Below are positions 10,361 through 19,724 of a DNA stretch of 64,000 nucleotides, piece by piece. Source of the DNA: Petroclostridium sp. X23 (lineage in GTDB: Bacteria > Bacillota > Clostridia > SK-Y3); NCBI RefSeq assembly GCF_030013905.1, contig NZ_CP124862.1, forward strand, positions 3,661,051 to 3,725,050, given 5' to 3'. The translations under genes and the position numbers were made by a program. The notes below the pieces were generated by a model that was not told the origin of the DNA, did not search any database, and was given only the letters and a program-made list of their open reading frames with translations. The stretch's first letter is position 1, and each line of letters opens with the position of its first letter.

Positions 10361-11518
10361 TCAACCCGCCGTTCCAGACTGAATACCGAAGTATGTAATG
10401 ACAGTACCCACCATTGCTAAAAACCCCGAAAACCAGAAGCCGGAGGAGATGCCCAGTGTATCACTGAAAAATCCTACCACCACAGGGCCTAAAAACATTC
10501 CGATACCATAGGCTGCTTGGAAAAAGCCCATAGCTGTAGCTCTACGGGAATTTTCAATATTTTTGATACTTATTCCCATCAGCAGCGTAAACGTTAATCC
10601 TCTCCCAAATCCACCGATGAACTGGATGACATAAAGCCATGCGATACTTGGCATATAAGGAGTAGCTATACTTGCTAAAGCAGCAGCTAAAAAACCCAGC
10701 ATAACGGTATACTTTTCACCCAGGTATTTTATAAAAAGAGTGCCGCTCATGGCAGAAGCAAAAATTACAGGGATAGTTGAAATATTTGTAAGCAGACTTA
10801 ATTGAAAATCAGTTGCCCCCAATTGTTTGGCGATCACAGGAGTAAATCCGTACATTGTACCAAAGGTAATAAACTGGGATAGAATGGAGCAAAGAGATAT
10901 TAACATAAAGTTTTTATCGGTGGCAACACTTACGATATCCGATAGCTTCAGAGGTTTGCGGTCAATTTTATTCTCATAGATGCCAAAACTTAAAATAAGT
11001 GCGAGAATACCTCCAACAGATGCCACTAGAAAAGGAGCCTGCTGGTTAAAGTATTGAGCCGCAAGTCCCCCGAGAAATATTGCGGCCATCTGCCCCATGA
11101 AATTGAAAGAGTTTAAAATGCCGATGGCTTTAGGGGCATGGTCATCTTCATAATAACTGGAATATAGTACGGTGAAAGTGACCCAAGCGACTGTAGCAAC
11201 ACCCGAAAGAGCGCGAAACAATAATACCAGTCCGACATTTGGGAACAACCACAAGCCCAGGCTGCTGACCAGTGCCAGTACGGCACCCAGAATAATAAAA
11301 ACTTTCCGTTTGTTAAGGGTATCCGATAAAATTCCCAAGGGTATGCGCAAAAGCATCTGTGTAAAGCCGTAAGAGCCTAACACGATCCCTACCATTTTAT
11401 AAGAAGCGCCTAGCGATTCAACATAAGTTGCTAATGTAGGTACGTATGCGTATAGACTAAACCAAAAAAAACCTGTAACAAAGTGGAATAAAAAAATATG
11501 TTTTTTGCGATTATTCAT
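10361..11518 (-). CDS. MFS transporter
   Basis: A 385-residue major facilitator protein with about 12 hydrophobic segments. Between helices 2 and 3 it has GILSDTLNKRKVFI, the G-x-x-x-D-R-x-x-R-R-type motif of the superfamily, and the signature-poor sequence fits the drug-efflux and sugar-efflux groups, but no substrate can be read. A GTG at 11530 opens the frame but overlaps the ribosome site GTGAGGT, so the ATG at 11518 is preferred. It stands alone on the minus strand, convergent with ftsH and divergent from the thioesterase gene. Confidence 0.85.
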   Translation of the reverse strand: MNNRKKHIFLFHFVTGFFWFSLYAYVPTLATYVESLGASYKMVGIVLGSYGFTQMLLRIPLGILSDTLNKRKVFIILGAVLALVSSLGLWLFPNVGLVLLFRALSGVATVAWVTFTVLYSSYYEDDHAPKAIGILNSFNFMGQMAAIFLGGLAAQYFNQQAPFLVASVGGILALILSFGIYENKIDRKPLKLSDIVSVATDKNFMLISLCSILSQFITFGTMYGFTPVIAKQLGATDFQLSLLTNISTIPVIFASAMSGTLFIKYLGEKYTVMLGFLAAALASIATPYMPSIAWLYVIQFIGGFGRGLTFTLLMGISIKNIENSRRATAMGFFQAAYGIGMFLGPVVVGFFSDTLGISSGFWFSGFLAMVGTVITYFGIQSGTAG

Positions 11519-11704
11519 TTCTAACCTCACGTCTTTGAATTTTAGTGCAATGTATATTATAACCTACATGTTTTAACATGTTCTCATATATAATACAACT
11601 ATTTTTAGCGGGATTCAATGCATATTGAAAAAACATTGGATTAGTTAGGTACAATATGATAAAATATTTTTAATTTGTGAAAACTATGTTTGGCGGTGAT
11701 AAAA

Positions 11705-12094
11705 ATGAGTGACCAATTAAAAATCGGTTTAGAACAAAAGGTAGAGATGATTGTATCAGAGCAGCTTACTGCAAAGGAAGTAGGAAGCGGTGCAGTGGAG
11801 GTATTTGCTACGCCTATGATGATCGCTCTAATGGAGAAGGCGGCTGCCCAATGTGTTCAGCCATATCTTGAAGAGACACAAGCTACCGTTGGCACACGCG
11901 TGGATATTTCGCATATGGCTGCGACTCCAGTAGGTGTGAAAGTATACGCACAAGCGGAATTGAAAGAAATAGACAAAAAAAAGTTGGTTTTTAGTGTGGA
12001 AGCCTTTGATGAAAAAGGGAAAATAGGAGAAGGGACACATGAGAGATTCATCATCGACGTTGAGCGGTTTATGAATAAGGTGAATACAAAATAA
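11705..12094 (+). CDS. Thioesterase, fluoroacetyl-CoA thioesterase (FlK)-like hotdog fold
   Basis: A 129-residue hotdog-fold acyl-CoA thioesterase. The SHMAATPVG segment and the triad Thr36, Glu44, His70 have the same spacing (8 and 26 residues) as Thr42, Glu50, His76 of FlK from Streptomyces cattleya. Clostridial relatives are common and are unlikely to act on fluoroacetyl-CoA; a housekeeping role on a short acyl-CoA is inferred. The ATG at 11705 is preceded by GGCGGTGAT; an earlier TTG in frame lies before that site. It is 52 bp upstream of fhs on the same strand. Confidence 0.85.
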   Translation: MSDQLKIGLEQKVEMIVSEQLTAKEVGSGAVEVFATPMMIALMEKAAAQCVQPYLEETQATVGTRVDISHMAATPVGVKVYAQAELKEIDKKKLVFSVEAFDEKGKIGEGTHERFIIDVERFMNKVNTK

Positions 12095-12146
12095 TTCGAA
12101 GATTATGGAGTTTAGAAAACATTGCTATAGGGGGAGTACAGCCAAT

Positions 12147-13817
12147 ATGTTAACAGATATTGAAATCGCTCAGCAAGCGGAAATGAAACACATACGTGAG
12201 ATTGCGGAAATGTTGGATATTCGTGAAGATGAACTCGAATACTATGGAAAGTATAAGGCAAAGATTAGTGATGTGATCTGGGAGCGGATCAAAGACCGTC
12301 CGGATGGGAAATTAATATTGGTAACAGCCATTAATCCGACACCCGCAGGGGAAGGAAAGACAACCACTACTGTAGGATTGGGACAAGCGATGGTGAAAAT
12401 CGGGAAAAAAGCCGTTATCGCTCTAAGAGAGCCTTCATTGGGACCGGTAATGGGACTGAAAGGCGGTGCAGCAGGAGGCGGATACTCACAAGTTGTACCC
12501 ATGGAAGATATTAATCTTCATTTTACCGGGGATATGCATGCGATTACATCAGCACATAATCTTTTGGCTGCGGTCATTGACAATCATATACATCAGGGAA
12601 ATAAATTAGGGATAGATTCCCGGCAGATCTTATGGAAAAGGGCCTTGGATATGAATGACAGGGCATTACGCAATATTGTAGTAGGTCTTGGCGGAAAAAT
12701 AAACGGGTTTTCCCGTGAAGACGGCTTTATGATTACAGTTGCTTCTGAGATTATGGCCATATTATGCCTTGCTGACGGGCTGATGGATTTAAAAGATCGT
12801 CTGGGAAAAATCATTATCGGATATAATTATAATGGACAGCCGGTTACTGCAAAAGATCTGAACGTGGATGGTGCGATGACATTATTATTAAAAGATGCGA
12901 TCAAGCCAAACCTTGTCCAGACCCTTGAAAATACACCATGCTTGATGCATGGAGGACCGTTTGCCAATATCGCTCATGGATGCAATAGTATTGCTGCAAC
13001 AAAGCTGGCACTGAAGCTGTCGGATTATGTTATTACCGAGGCGGGATTTGGCGCTGATCTCGGGGCGGAAAAGTTTCTTAATATAAAATGCAGATATGGG
13101 AACTTGAAACCTGATGCCATTGTCATTGTTGCTACGGTAAGGGCGTTAAAATATAATGGTGGTGTACCTAAAGCGGAGTTAAAAGAAGAAAATCTTCAAG
13201 CATTGTCTACTGGTATTGTGAATCTGAAAAAACATATAGAGAATATGAGAGGATTTGATGTACCGGTTATCGTTTCCATTAACCGGTTCAATACAGATAC
13301 AAAAGAAGAGATAACCTTTATAAAACAGTACTGCGCTGAGTTAGGTGTAGAATGCGCTATTTCAGAAGTATTTGAAAAAGGCGGCGAGGGCGGCATGGAA
13401 TTAGCCGATACCCTGGTTAAAGTAATTGATACCGTGCCGTCGGCATTTCATCTTCTATATGATGAGAAACAGCCTATTAAGCAAAAGATACATACCATTG
13501 TCACTCGTATTTACGGCGGTAGGGATGTAGCATATACTTCTTCAGCAGAAAGAGCAATTAAACAACTGGAGCTTTTAGGCTATGACCAACTACCGATATG
13601 TATGGCGAAAACCCAGTACTCATTATCCGATGACGCCGCATTATTAGGAATGCCGAAAGATTTTACCGTCACTGTAAAAGAAGTAAGGATTTCGGCTGGA
13701 GCAGGATTCATAGTAGCGCTGACAGGAGATATTATGACCATGCCGGGATTACCAAAAGAGCCTGCAGCAGAGAAGATTGATATAGACGAAAGCGGCAAGA
13801 TTATAGGACTGTTTTAG
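12147..13817 (+). CDS. fhs: Formate--tetrahydrofolate ligase
   Basis: A 556-residue enzyme that makes 10-formyl-THF from formate, THF and ATP, the entry to one-carbon metabolism and the methyl branch of the Wood-Ljungdahl pathway. Family length and motifs fit: [10 protein letters not shown]-loop near residues 65-73, [22 protein letters not shown] split across two adjacent conserved blocks, and [13 protein letters not shown]. An ATG at 12105 would add 14 residues unlike the family; the ATG at 12147 after AGGGGGAG gives the usual MxTDIEIAQ start. By itself fhs does not show acetogenesis, since purine-degrading and amino-acid-fermenting Clostridia also carry it. Confidence 0.97.
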   Translation: MLTDIEIAQQAEMKHIREIAEMLDIREDELEYYGKYKAKISDVIWERIKDRPDGKLILVTAINPTPAGEGKTTTTVGLGQAMVKIGKKAVIALREPSLGPVMGLKGGAAGGGYSQVVPMEDINLHFTGDMHAITSAHNLLAAVIDNHIHQGNKLGIDSRQILWKRALDMNDRALRNIVVGLGGKINGFSREDGFMITVASEIMAILCLADGLMDLKDRLGKIIIGYNYNGQPVTAKDLNVDGAMTLLLKDAIKPNLVQTLENTPCLMHGGPFANIAHGCNSIAATKLALKLSDYVITEAGFGADLGAEKFLNIKCRYGNLKPDAIVIVATVRALKYNGGVPKAELKEENLQALSTGIVNLKKHIENMRGFDVPVIVSINRFNTDTKEEITFIKQYCAELGVECAISEVFEKGGEGGMELADTLVKVIDTVPSAFHLLYDEKQPIKQKIHTIVTRIYGGRDVAYTSSAERAIKQLELLGYDQLPICMAKTQYSLSDDAALLGMPKDFTVTVKEVRISAGAGFIVALTGDIMTMPGLPKEPAAEKIDIDESGKIIGLF

Positions 13818-13890
13818 ATAGTGAATAGTGAATAAGGAATAGTGAATAAGGAATAGTGAATAATTATTAATGTACAATGGACAATGGACA
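13818..13890. repeat. Two heptamer tracts back to back (ATAGTGA then ATGGACA families)
   Basis: Begins one base after the fhs stop. Seven units of ATAGTGA/ATAAGGA type (13818-13866) are followed by ATGTACA, ATGGACA, ATGGACA (13870-13890). Both families keep the 7-bp period. Confidence 0.85.
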
Positions 13891-13944
13891 ATTATGTTGC
13901 ATTTTTGAACAGATTTATTACCATATAGGTGGTGCGGTATTTTA

Positions 13945-14436
13945 ATGAGCAGTAATGGTGTAGTATTAAAGAGCAATTCGCCGGAAGAGACGGCACATAT
14001 TGCGTATAGGTTGGGACAAGCTTTAAAGCCTGGAGATGTGTTATGTCTCGGTGGGGATTTAGGAGCAGGGAAAACGGCTTTTACAAAAGGATTGGTAAAG
14101 GCTTTTGGGGTGAGAGAAGATGTTACCAGTCCGACCTTTACCATTGTCAATGAGTATGAGGGGACTATTCCTATCTATCATTTTGATGTATATCGGATCC
14201 ATGATGCAGATGAAATGTTTGAAATAGGATTTGAAGAATATATTTATGGTGAGGGTATATCTATTATTGAATGGGCGGAAAATATTAAAGATCTTTTACC
14301 TCCTTCATATTTTCAAATCAGTATCAACAAGGATTTGGAAAAAGGCGAAAATTACAGGGAAATCGTGATTGAAAGTATAGGAAATATCTATAAAGACATG
14401 AAAGTTGAGAATAAAGAATTGAAAATTGTCAGATAA
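13945..14436 (+). CDS. tsaE: tRNA threonylcarbamoyladenosine biosynthesis ATPase TsaE
   Basis: A 163-residue P-loop ATPase (YjeE family) with Walker A GDLGAGKT at residues 37-44, the TSPTFTIVNEY switch region and the YHFDVYR segment. With TsaB and TsaD it is needed to make t6A37 on ANN-decoding tRNAs. The ATG at 13945 follows AGGTGGTG about 12 bp upstream. tsaB follows after 61 bp. The usual rimI and tsaD genes are not next in line here and must lie elsewhere. Confidence 0.94.
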   Translation: MSSNGVVLKSNSPEETAHIAYRLGQALKPGDVLCLGGDLGAGKTAFTKGLVKAFGVREDVTSPTFTIVNEYEGTIPIYHFDVYRIHDADEMFEIGFEEYIYGEGISIIEWAENIKDLLPPSYFQISINKDLEKGENYREIVIESIGNIYKDMKVENKELKIVR

Positions 14437-14497
14437 GGTTTAAATTTTCGATGATATATTCTCTGTTCTCAATTTTACGGATAGGAAGTGAACGAAA

Positions 14498-15211
14498 TTG
14501 AAAGTACTTGCAGTGGATACGTCTTCTATTGTAGCGACGGCTGCAATATTGGAAGACGATAAATTGATTGGTGAGTACATATTGAATCATAAAAAAACGC
14601 ACTCACAAAAGTTAATGCCTATGATTAAGGAAATTCTTTCAAGCGCTGCATTGAAAGTGGAAGATATAGATGTTTTTGCGGCAGCCAATGGCCCGGGATC
14701 TTTTACCGGATTAAGGATAGGTGTAGCAACGGTCAAAGGACTGGCGCATGCAGTGAATAAGCCGGTTGTCGGCATCTCCACGCTGGATGGATTAGCTTTT
14801 AACCTGCCGTTCTGCCAATACCTGGTCTGTCCGATTATGGATGCGAGGAGAGAGCAGGTATATAATGCTTTATATAAATGGATTGACAAGACATTTTATA
14901 TGGTGGAAGGATATCGGGGAATATCACTGGAGCAGTTAATACAAGAACTCAAGGCAAGAAATGAAAAGGTGATGTTTACCGGAGATGGGGTAGCGGTATT
15001 CCGTGACAAATTAGTTGAAGGCCTTGGGGAGCTTTGCGAATTTGCACCTGTAAGCAGCAGGATGCAGAGAGCGTCTTCCATCGCTGAATTAGCTATGCAG
15101 AAAGCATATCGCGGCGAAACGGAAAGCTATATGACTTTTTCACCTTTTTATCTTAGGAAATCTCAGGCTGAAAGGGAATATGAGAAAAAGTGCGGAGAAG
15201 AGTGCGGATAA
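14498..15211 (+). CDS. tsaB: tRNA threonylcarbamoyladenosine biosynthesis protein TsaB
   Basis: A 237-residue YeaZ-type protein with the ASKHA fold start VLAVDTSS, the dimerisation segment HSQKLMPMI and the ANGPGSFTGLRIG block. It scaffolds TsaD in the t6A37 complex and is itself inactive as an enzyme. The TTG at 14498 has GGAAGTGA upstream and gives the family-typical N terminus. The C-terminal tail (REYEKKCGEECG) is short and charged. It is followed by repeats rather than rimI. Confidence 0.94.
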   Translation: MKVLAVDTSSIVATAAILEDDKLIGEYILNHKKTHSQKLMPMIKEILSSAALKVEDIDVFAAANGPGSFTGLRIGVATVKGLAHAVNKPVVGISTLDGLAFNLPFCQYLVCPIMDARREQVYNALYKWIDKTFYMVEGYRGISLEQLIQELKARNEKVMFTGDGVAVFRDKLVEGLGELCEFAPVSSRMQRASSIAELAMQKAYRGETESYMTFSPFYLRKSQAEREYEKKCGEECG

Positions 15212-15215
15212 AAAA

Positions 15216-15268
15216 ATGTACAATGGACGTTGTTTAGTGAATAATGAATAGCGAATAGTGAATAGTGT
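15216..15268. repeat. Heptamer tracts (ATGTACA and ATAGTGA families)
   Basis: Two ATGTACA/ATGGACG units at 15216-15229, then five ATAGTGA-type units at 15234-15268, 5 bp after the tsaB stop. Confidence 0.8.
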
Positions 15269-15428
15269 ATGATGTGCAGATAAGAAAAGATGTAGAATCA
15301 TGTAAAAAGTTTTGACATTGTAATTAATATTATATACAATATTTAAAGATAATAGACAATAATAACATACTAGGGATAGTGGATGGTAAAAAGGGGCCGT
15401 TTTCATATGTATTCAGGGGTAATTTTCT

Positions 15429-15456
15429 CCCCACTCCCCACTCCTCACTCCCCACT
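15429..15456. repeat. Heptamer tract, reverse orientation (CCCCACT family)
   Basis: Four units, CCCCACT twice, CCTCACT, CCCCACT, ending 22 bp before rpiB. It pairs in position, but not in sequence, with the 15216 tracts. Confidence 0.85.
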
Positions 15457-15478
15457 GATTATAAGGAGCGTGAATGTA

Positions 15479-15916
15479 ATGATAGCAATCGGAAGTGATC
15501 ATGGTGGTTTTGAACTTAAAGAGGAAATAAAAAAATATTTGACTGAAAAAGGTTATGAAGTTAAAGATTTTGGTGTAGCAACACCTGATTCGGTAGATTA
15601 TCCGGATATTGCTCATCCGGTTTGTTCATCCATTGTGAATGGTGAATGTGATAGAGGAATATTGATATGTGGAACAGGGATAGGCATTTCCATTGCAGCA
15701 AACAAGGTCAAGGGAATCAGAGCTGCTTTATGCGGTGACTGTTATTCTGCAAAAATGACCAAAGAGCATAATAATGCGAATGTAATTGCCTTAGGAGGAA
15801 GAGTAACGGGTCCGGGATTGGCTATTGAAATCGTTGAGGCTTGGTTGGGTGCCGAGTTCCAGGGCGGAAGGCATCAGGGCAGAATCGATAAGATCCACGC
15901 TTTGGAAGGAAAGTAA
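15479..15916 (+). CDS. rpiB: Ribose 5-phosphate isomerase B
   Basis: A 145-residue RpiB/LacAB-family isomerase interconverting ribulose 5-phosphate and ribose 5-phosphate. Visible: [10 protein letters not shown] at the N terminus, DYPDIAHPV, the [20 protein letters not shown] loop with the catalytic cysteine, and the [12 protein letters not shown] phosphate-binding part. The ATG at 15479 is preceded by AAGGAG; longer in-frame readings run into the CCCCACT repeat. The closeness to upp (26 bp) suggests ribose-phosphate supply for PRPP-dependent salvage. Confidence 0.95.
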   Translation: MIAIGSDHGGFELKEEIKKYLTEKGYEVKDFGVATPDSVDYPDIAHPVCSSIVNGECDRGILICGTGIGISIAANKVKGIRAALCGDCYSAKMTKEHNNANVIALGGRVTGPGLAIEIVEAWLGAEFQGGRHQGRIDKIHALEGK

Positions 15917-15942
15917 TAACACATGATAAAGGAGAATCAGTG

Positions 15943-16575
15943 ATGAGCAATAATGTTTTTATTATGGAACATCCTCTCATTCAACACAAAGTATCATTGA
16001 TAAGAGATGTTAATACAGGTGTAAAAGAATTTAGAGAGCTTGTGGAAGAAATCGCAATGCTTATGGGATATGAGGTAACAAGAAATCTTCCGTTGAAGGA
16101 AGTAGAGATTGAAACCCCGGTAGCAATTGCTAAAACAAAAGTGATATCCGGTAAAAAGTTAGCTATTGTCCCTGTACTTAGAGCGGGACTTGGAATGGTA
16201 GATGGTATGTTAAGACTTATTCCTGCTGCAAAAGTTGGACATATCGGTCTTTTCAGAGATCCGGAAACCCTTCAGCCGGTAGAATATTATTGTAAGCTGC
16301 CTACTGACGTGCAGGAAAGAGATATCATTATACTTGAACCAATGTTAGCAACAGGAGGGTCTGCTTCCGCGGCAATTCAATTCATTAAAGACCGCGGGGT
16401 AACAAACATTAAGATTATGGGCTTGATCGCGGCACCTGAAGCAATAGAAAAATTGTCGAAAGACCATCCGGATGTGGAAATCTATTGTGCTGCTGTTGAC
16501 GAAAAGCTGAATGATCATGGTTATATTGTACCAGGTTTAGGTGACGCAGGAGACAGGCTTTTTGGAACTAAATAA
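15943..16575 (+). CDS. upp: Uracil phosphoribosyltransferase
   Basis: A 210-residue pyrimidine salvage enzyme making UMP from uracil and PRPP. The family start ([12 protein letters not shown]), the [12 protein letters not shown] segment and the uracil-binding C terminus [17 protein letters not shown] are all present. The PRPP loop reads EPMLATGGS, with Glu132 where most family members have Asp; this is conservative and the enzyme is probably active. A GTG lies directly before the chosen ATG; spacing from AAAGGAG favours the ATG. The aligned order rpiB-upp-deaminase is common in Firmicutes. Confidence 0.96.
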   Translation: MSNNVFIMEHPLIQHKVSLIRDVNTGVKEFRELVEEIAMLMGYEVTRNLPLKEVEIETPVAIAKTKVISGKKLAIVPVLRAGLGMVDGMLRLIPAAKVGHIGLFRDPETLQPVEYYCKLPTDVQERDIIILEPMLATGGSASAAIQFIKDRGVTNIKIMGLIAAPEAIEKLSKDHPDVEIYCAAVDEKLNDHGYIVPGLGDAGDRLFGTK

Positions 16576-16585
16576 AAAAGTAGGT

Positions 16586-16744
16586 TATATAAGTTAAATT
16601 AAATAATTGGATATTACAAGTCAACGGAACGCCACGGGGGGCGTTCCCTACGAGTTGCAAATCCGGTATGAATGGAATTTGGTGTTATATGTAGGGACCG
16701 GCCCCTGTGCCGTTCCGACTCAAATCTTTAATTCAACTTATATA
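16586..16744. mobile_element. MITE-like element with terminal inverted repeats and inner GC-rich hairpin pair
   Basis: Terminal inverted repeats TATATAAGTTAAATTAAA (16586-16603) and its reverse complement at 16727-16744 match at 17 of 18 positions. Inside are two GC-rich hairpins in opposite orientation (16626-16653 and 16690-16719), about 22 of 26 matching. It has no coding capacity; the reading frame across it is repeat-derived. No target duplication is obvious. Confidence 0.5.
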
Positions 16745-16792
16745 TATCTAAAGAACTTAAATGTCCACAGCATTCAAGCCATATATCTATAA

Positions 16793-16915
16793 GAAATAGA
16801 AATTCTTATATCAGAAGCGCTAGTAGAGGAAATTAAAGATAATCCACATATTGAGATATTAGGCATAGAACATTTGAATTGGAATGAAGATGGAGAATTA
16901 CAACTAAAATTGTAA
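16793..16915 (+). pseudogene. Unrecognised C-terminal coding relic
   Basis: An open frame with no start codon in a usable place runs from after the TAA at 16790 to TAA 16913-16915. Its 40 residues (for example EEIKDNPHIEILGIEHLNW) have protein-like composition, acidic and helical, and the stop is followed by a good terminator, as for a real gene end. The 5' part is missing and a MITE-like element lies just upstream, so a gene truncated by insertion or deletion is the likely reading. I do not recognise the family. Confidence 0.4.
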
Positions 16916-16935
16916 CGTATATAAAATTAAAATAT

Positions 16936-16978
16936 AAAAATCTATTCGTTATTTCGATAACCAATAGATTTTTTTTTT
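16936..16978 (+). terminator. Rho-independent terminator with UUCG loop
   Basis: Stem AAAAATCTATT/AATAGATTTTT, inner stem GTTAT/ATAAC closed by a TTCG tetraloop, then a run of T. It follows the coding relic and probably ended its transcript or that of upp. Confidence 0.85.
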
Positions 16979-17084
16979 GAATGTTTGAGTTGCATTTACA
17001 TTATTATTATGATTTATGTTATAATAATTAATAATTTTCAATTTAAAGGAATCATAAGTAATATGTAAAGGGGATACGAGGGTT

Positions 17085-17573
17085 ATGGAAAGAAGGGACA
17101 AGCATAACTATTATCTTGATATCGCAGAAACAGTATTGGAGCGGGGGACGTGTCTTCGGAGGAATTATGGTGCAATCATCGTAAAGAACGATGAAATCTT
17201 CTCAACCGGGTATACCGGTTCGCCTAGAGGCAGGAAAAATTGCAGCGACCTCGGTTTTTGTATGAGAGAGCAATTAAACATACCGAGAGGAGAAAGATAT
17301 GAGCTTTGCCGTTCGGTGCATTCGGAAGCCAATTGTATCATCAGTGCGTCAAGAAAGGACATGATCGGTGCCGTCTTGTATCTCGTCGGAAAAGATATGA
17401 AGACAGGGGAATTGGTGCAAAACGCTACATCATGTGCGATGTGCAAGAGATTAATCATCAATGCAGGCATTGAAAAGGTGATTGTCAGAGATACAAAAGA
17501 CTCTTACAGAGTGATAGAAGTACAGAAATGGATTGATCATGACGATTCGCTTACAGGACAGATGGGATATTAA
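17085..17573 (+). CDS. dCMP deaminase family protein (ComEB-like)
   Basis: A 162-residue zinc-dependent cytidine/deoxycytidylate deaminase. The active site is HSEANC with His79 and Glu81, and the second zinc pair is CAMC, Cys117 and Cys120; further cysteines at 53, 59, 75 and 84 resemble those of dCMP deaminases of the ComEB type. Likely reaction: dCMP to dUMP, feeding dTMP synthesis. The ATG at 17085 has only a modest upstream site (GGGGATACGAGGG). It lies between two inverted-repeat elements. Confidence 0.88.
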   Translation: MERRDKHNYYLDIAETVLERGTCLRRNYGAIIVKNDEIFSTGYTGSPRGRKNCSDLGFCMREQLNIPRGERYELCRSVHSEANCIISASRKDMIGAVLYLVGKDMKTGELVQNATSCAMCKRLIINAGIEKVIVRDTKDSYRVIEVQKWIDHDDSLTGQMGY

Positions 17574-17594
17574 AAACTCCGAGCCCATATGATG

Positions 17595-17766
17595 CTATAT
17601 ATAACGCATTAAAGTTTTTACATTGGCAAACGATTTTGAGGTGGTGTATGTGTCCTCCAGAGACGCACCCAAACTCACTTCGTTCAAACAGTGGACGGTC
17701 TCTTACAGAAACATACACCACCCCAGACCTACCGTTACTGTAATTTCTTTAATGCATTATATATAG
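17595..17766. mobile_element. Nested inverted-repeat element downstream of the deaminase (MITE-like)
   Basis: Outer arms of 20 bp at 17595-17614 and 17747-17766 match at 19 of 20 positions (CTATATATAACGCATTAAAG). An inner 12-bp arm GGTGGTGTATGT (17640-17651) pairs perfectly with 17711-17722, and AGAGAC/GTCTCT (17660-17665 with 17697-17702) forms a third level. No coding capacity. It could be a MITE or a structured RNA; the outer arms resemble those at 16586-16744 in length and AT-richness, not in sequence. Confidence 0.5.
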
Positions 17767-17796
17767 TGTTTTCAGAGAAGCAGTTTAAAAAATTAT

Positions 17797-17825
17797 TTGT
17801 TCGTTAATAATGTTAGTGATATAAT
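17797..17825 (+). promoter_or_regulatory. Sigma-A-type promoter for glnS
   Basis: TTGTTC and TATAAT separated by 17 bp, 33 bp before the glnS ATG. Confidence 0.65.
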
Positions 17826-17858
17826 AGCGATAATATCAAAAATAAGGGGAAGTGAAGG

Positions 17859-19550
17859 ATGACCAACAATATTGCAAATGAAATGAATAAGGACGTACAA
17901 TCTGCCAATTTTATACATAATATTATTGATAAAGACTTAGCAGAAGGCGTATATGATAATGTACATACACGGTTTCCGCCTGAACCTAACGGCTATCTGC
18001 ATATCGGACATGCAAAGTCTATCTGTCTGAACTTCGGTACGGCAAAAAAATATAAAGGTTTGTGTAATCTGAGATTTGATGATACCAATCCGATAAAAGA
18101 AGATATTGAATACATTGAATCCATCAAAAAGGATGTCAAATGGTTAGGGTTCGATTGGGAAGACCGTATGTTTTATGCTTCGGATTATTTTGAAAAGCTG
18201 TATGATTGTGCTGTGCAGCTCATCAAAAAAGGAAAAGCCTATGTTTGTGATCTGACGGCGGAAGAGATCCGGCAATACCGGGGAACATTAACAGAAGTGG
18301 GAAAAGAAAGTCCGTACCGCAACCGTTCGGTAGAAGAAAATCTTGACTTGTTTACGAGAATGAGAAATGGAGAATTTAATGATGGCACCCGTGTGTTAAG
18401 AGCGAAAATAGATATGGCATCACCCAACATTAATATGCGTGATCCTGTAATCTACCGGATTTCTCATACACACCATCATAGAACCGGAGACGAATGGTGT
18501 ATCTATCCTATGTATGACTATGCGCATCCAATATCCGATGCCCTTGAGGATATTACCCATTCCATATGCACATTGGAATTTGAGGATCATCGTCCGCTAT
18601 ATGATTGGGTACTGCAGGAATTGGAATTTGAAAATCCGCCGAAACAGATCGAATTTGCAAGGCTGGATCTTACATATACCGTGATGAGTAAAAGAAAGCT
18701 TAGAAAGCTTGTGGAAGAAAAGTATGTGGATGGATGGGATGATCCTCGTATGCCCACCATTTCAGGATTGAGGAGAAGAGGATATACACCCGAGGCCATC
18801 AAAGATTTCTGTGATAAAATCGGGGTAGCAAAACGTATCAGCACAGTGGACATTCAATTATTGGAGCACTGTATACGCGAAGACCTAAAAATGAAAAAGG
18901 CGCGTATGATGGCGGTGTTAAAGCCATTAAAGGTCGTAATTACCAATTATCCTGAAGGTCAGATTGAATATATGAATGCGGAAAACAATCAGGAAAATCC
19001 GGAAATGGGATCCAGAAAGATACCGTTCTCCAGGGAGATTTACATTGAGCAGGATGACTTTATGGAAAATCCGCCTAAAAAATTTTTCCGCCTGTTTCCG
19101 GGAAATGAAGTAAGATTAATGAATGCTTATTTTGTTAAGTGTGAAGAAGTGGTAAAAGACGAGAAAACCGGTGAGATTATAGAGCTTCGTTGTACTTATG
19201 ATCCTGAAACAAAAAGCGGGAGCGGATTTACCGGTAGAAAAGTCAAAGGTACCATTCATTGGGTTTCTGCGGCTCATGCTGTGAAGGCAGAGGTAAGATT
19301 ATACGACCATTTGTTCCTTGAAGAGAATGAGGATAGTGAGGCTACATTAATGGATGGGATGAACCTTAATCCAAAATCCTTGGAAGTTTTGGAAAGCTAT
19401 GTTGAGCCTGCTCTAGCAGAAGCGGCTGCAGAAGAAAAATTCCAGTTTGTAAGGAATGGATATTTCTGCGTGGATTCTAAAGATCATACCGTCGATAGGC
19501 CGGTGTTTAACAGGGTTGTATCATTGAAGAGTTCATATAAGCCTGAGTGA
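17859..19550 (+). CDS. glnS: Glutamine--tRNA ligase
   Basis: A 563-residue class I synthetase. The HIGH region is [14 protein letters not shown] near residues 41-54 and the KMSKS equivalent is VMSKRKL near residues 275-281; the C terminus has the two beta-barrel anticodon-binding domains of GlnRS. FRFPPEPN-type start (here TRFPPEPN) and LRFDDTNP are GlnRS rather than GluRS signatures. It charges tRNA-Gln directly; many Clostridia make Gln-tRNA by GatCAB instead or as well. The ATG at 17859 follows AAGGGGAAGTGAAGG. A strong terminator follows; no T-box leader is seen. Confidence 0.95.
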   Translation: MTNNIANEMNKDVQSANFIHNIIDKDLAEGVYDNVHTRFPPEPNGYLHIGHAKSICLNFGTAKKYKGLCNLRFDDTNPIKEDIEYIESIKKDVKWLGFDWEDRMFYASDYFEKLYDCAVQLIKKGKAYVCDLTAEEIRQYRGTLTEVGKESPYRNRSVEENLDLFTRMRNGEFNDGTRVLRAKIDMASPNINMRDPVIYRISHTHHHRTGDEWCIYPMYDYAHPISDALEDITHSICTLEFEDHRPLYDWVLQELEFENPPKQIEFARLDLTYTVMSKRKLRKLVEEKYVDGWDDPRMPTISGLRRRGYTPEAIKDFCDKIGVAKRISTVDIQLLEHCIREDLKMKKARMMAVLKPLKVVITNYPEGQIEYMNAENNQENPEMGSRKIPFSREIYIEQDDFMENPPKKFFRLFPGNEVRLMNAYFVKCEEVVKDEKTGEIIELRCTYDPETKSGSGFTGRKVKGTIHWVSAAHAVKAEVRLYDHLFLEENEDSEATLMDGMNLNPKSLEVLESYVEPALAEAAAEEKFQFVRNGYFCVDSKDHTVDRPVFNRVVSLKSSYKPE

Positions 19551-19602
19551 TTCATTTTTAAATGATCATTCACTGCTTCAATTGTAATAATATTTAAATA
19601 GT

Positions 19603-19655
19603 AAAAAAAGAGTTGAATTAAGTGTTTTTTGCACTTAATTCAACTCTTTTTTTTG
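19603..19655 (+). terminator. Rho-independent terminator after glnS
   Basis: Perfect 16-bp stem AGAGTTGAATTAAGTG (19609-19624) with 19632-19647, a 7-nt loop and an eight-T tail. Confidence 0.93.
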
Positions 19656-19686
19656 TGAAAATATAGGTTGTACTTTTTACATGATA

Positions 19687-19724
19687 TTAACATTTATTAA
19701 CATTTATTCAACCTAAGTTTAACA
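19687..19724 (+). promoter_or_regulatory. Candidate Pho box array with -10
   Basis: TTAACA at 19687, TTAACA at 19697, TTCAAC at 19707 and TTAACA at 19719, spaced 10, 10 and 12 bp. This resembles the B. subtilis PhoP consensus of TT(A/C/T)ACA-type hexamers repeated about every 11 bp. A TATAAA at 19737-19742 could serve as -10 downstream. The regulated gene would be the surface phosphoesterase at 19911. Prediction only. Confidence 0.5.

Larger units (their letters stand above)
16576..17084. other. Gene-poor stretch upp-deaminase
   Basis: This 509-bp gap holds a MITE-like element (16586-16744), a short coding relic (16793-16915) and a terminator (16936-16978). A TATAAT at 17020-17025 with TTTACA 19 bp before it is a weak promoter candidate for the deaminase. 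Confidence 0.6.

Noticed and set aside
13945..15211. Complete tsa operon (tsaE-tsaB-rimI-tsaD)
   Set aside because: Only tsaE and tsaB are present; the following gene is rpiB.
16607..16792. Open frame of 61 codons after upp
   Set aside because: Lies within the inverted-repeat element; composition is that of the repeats.
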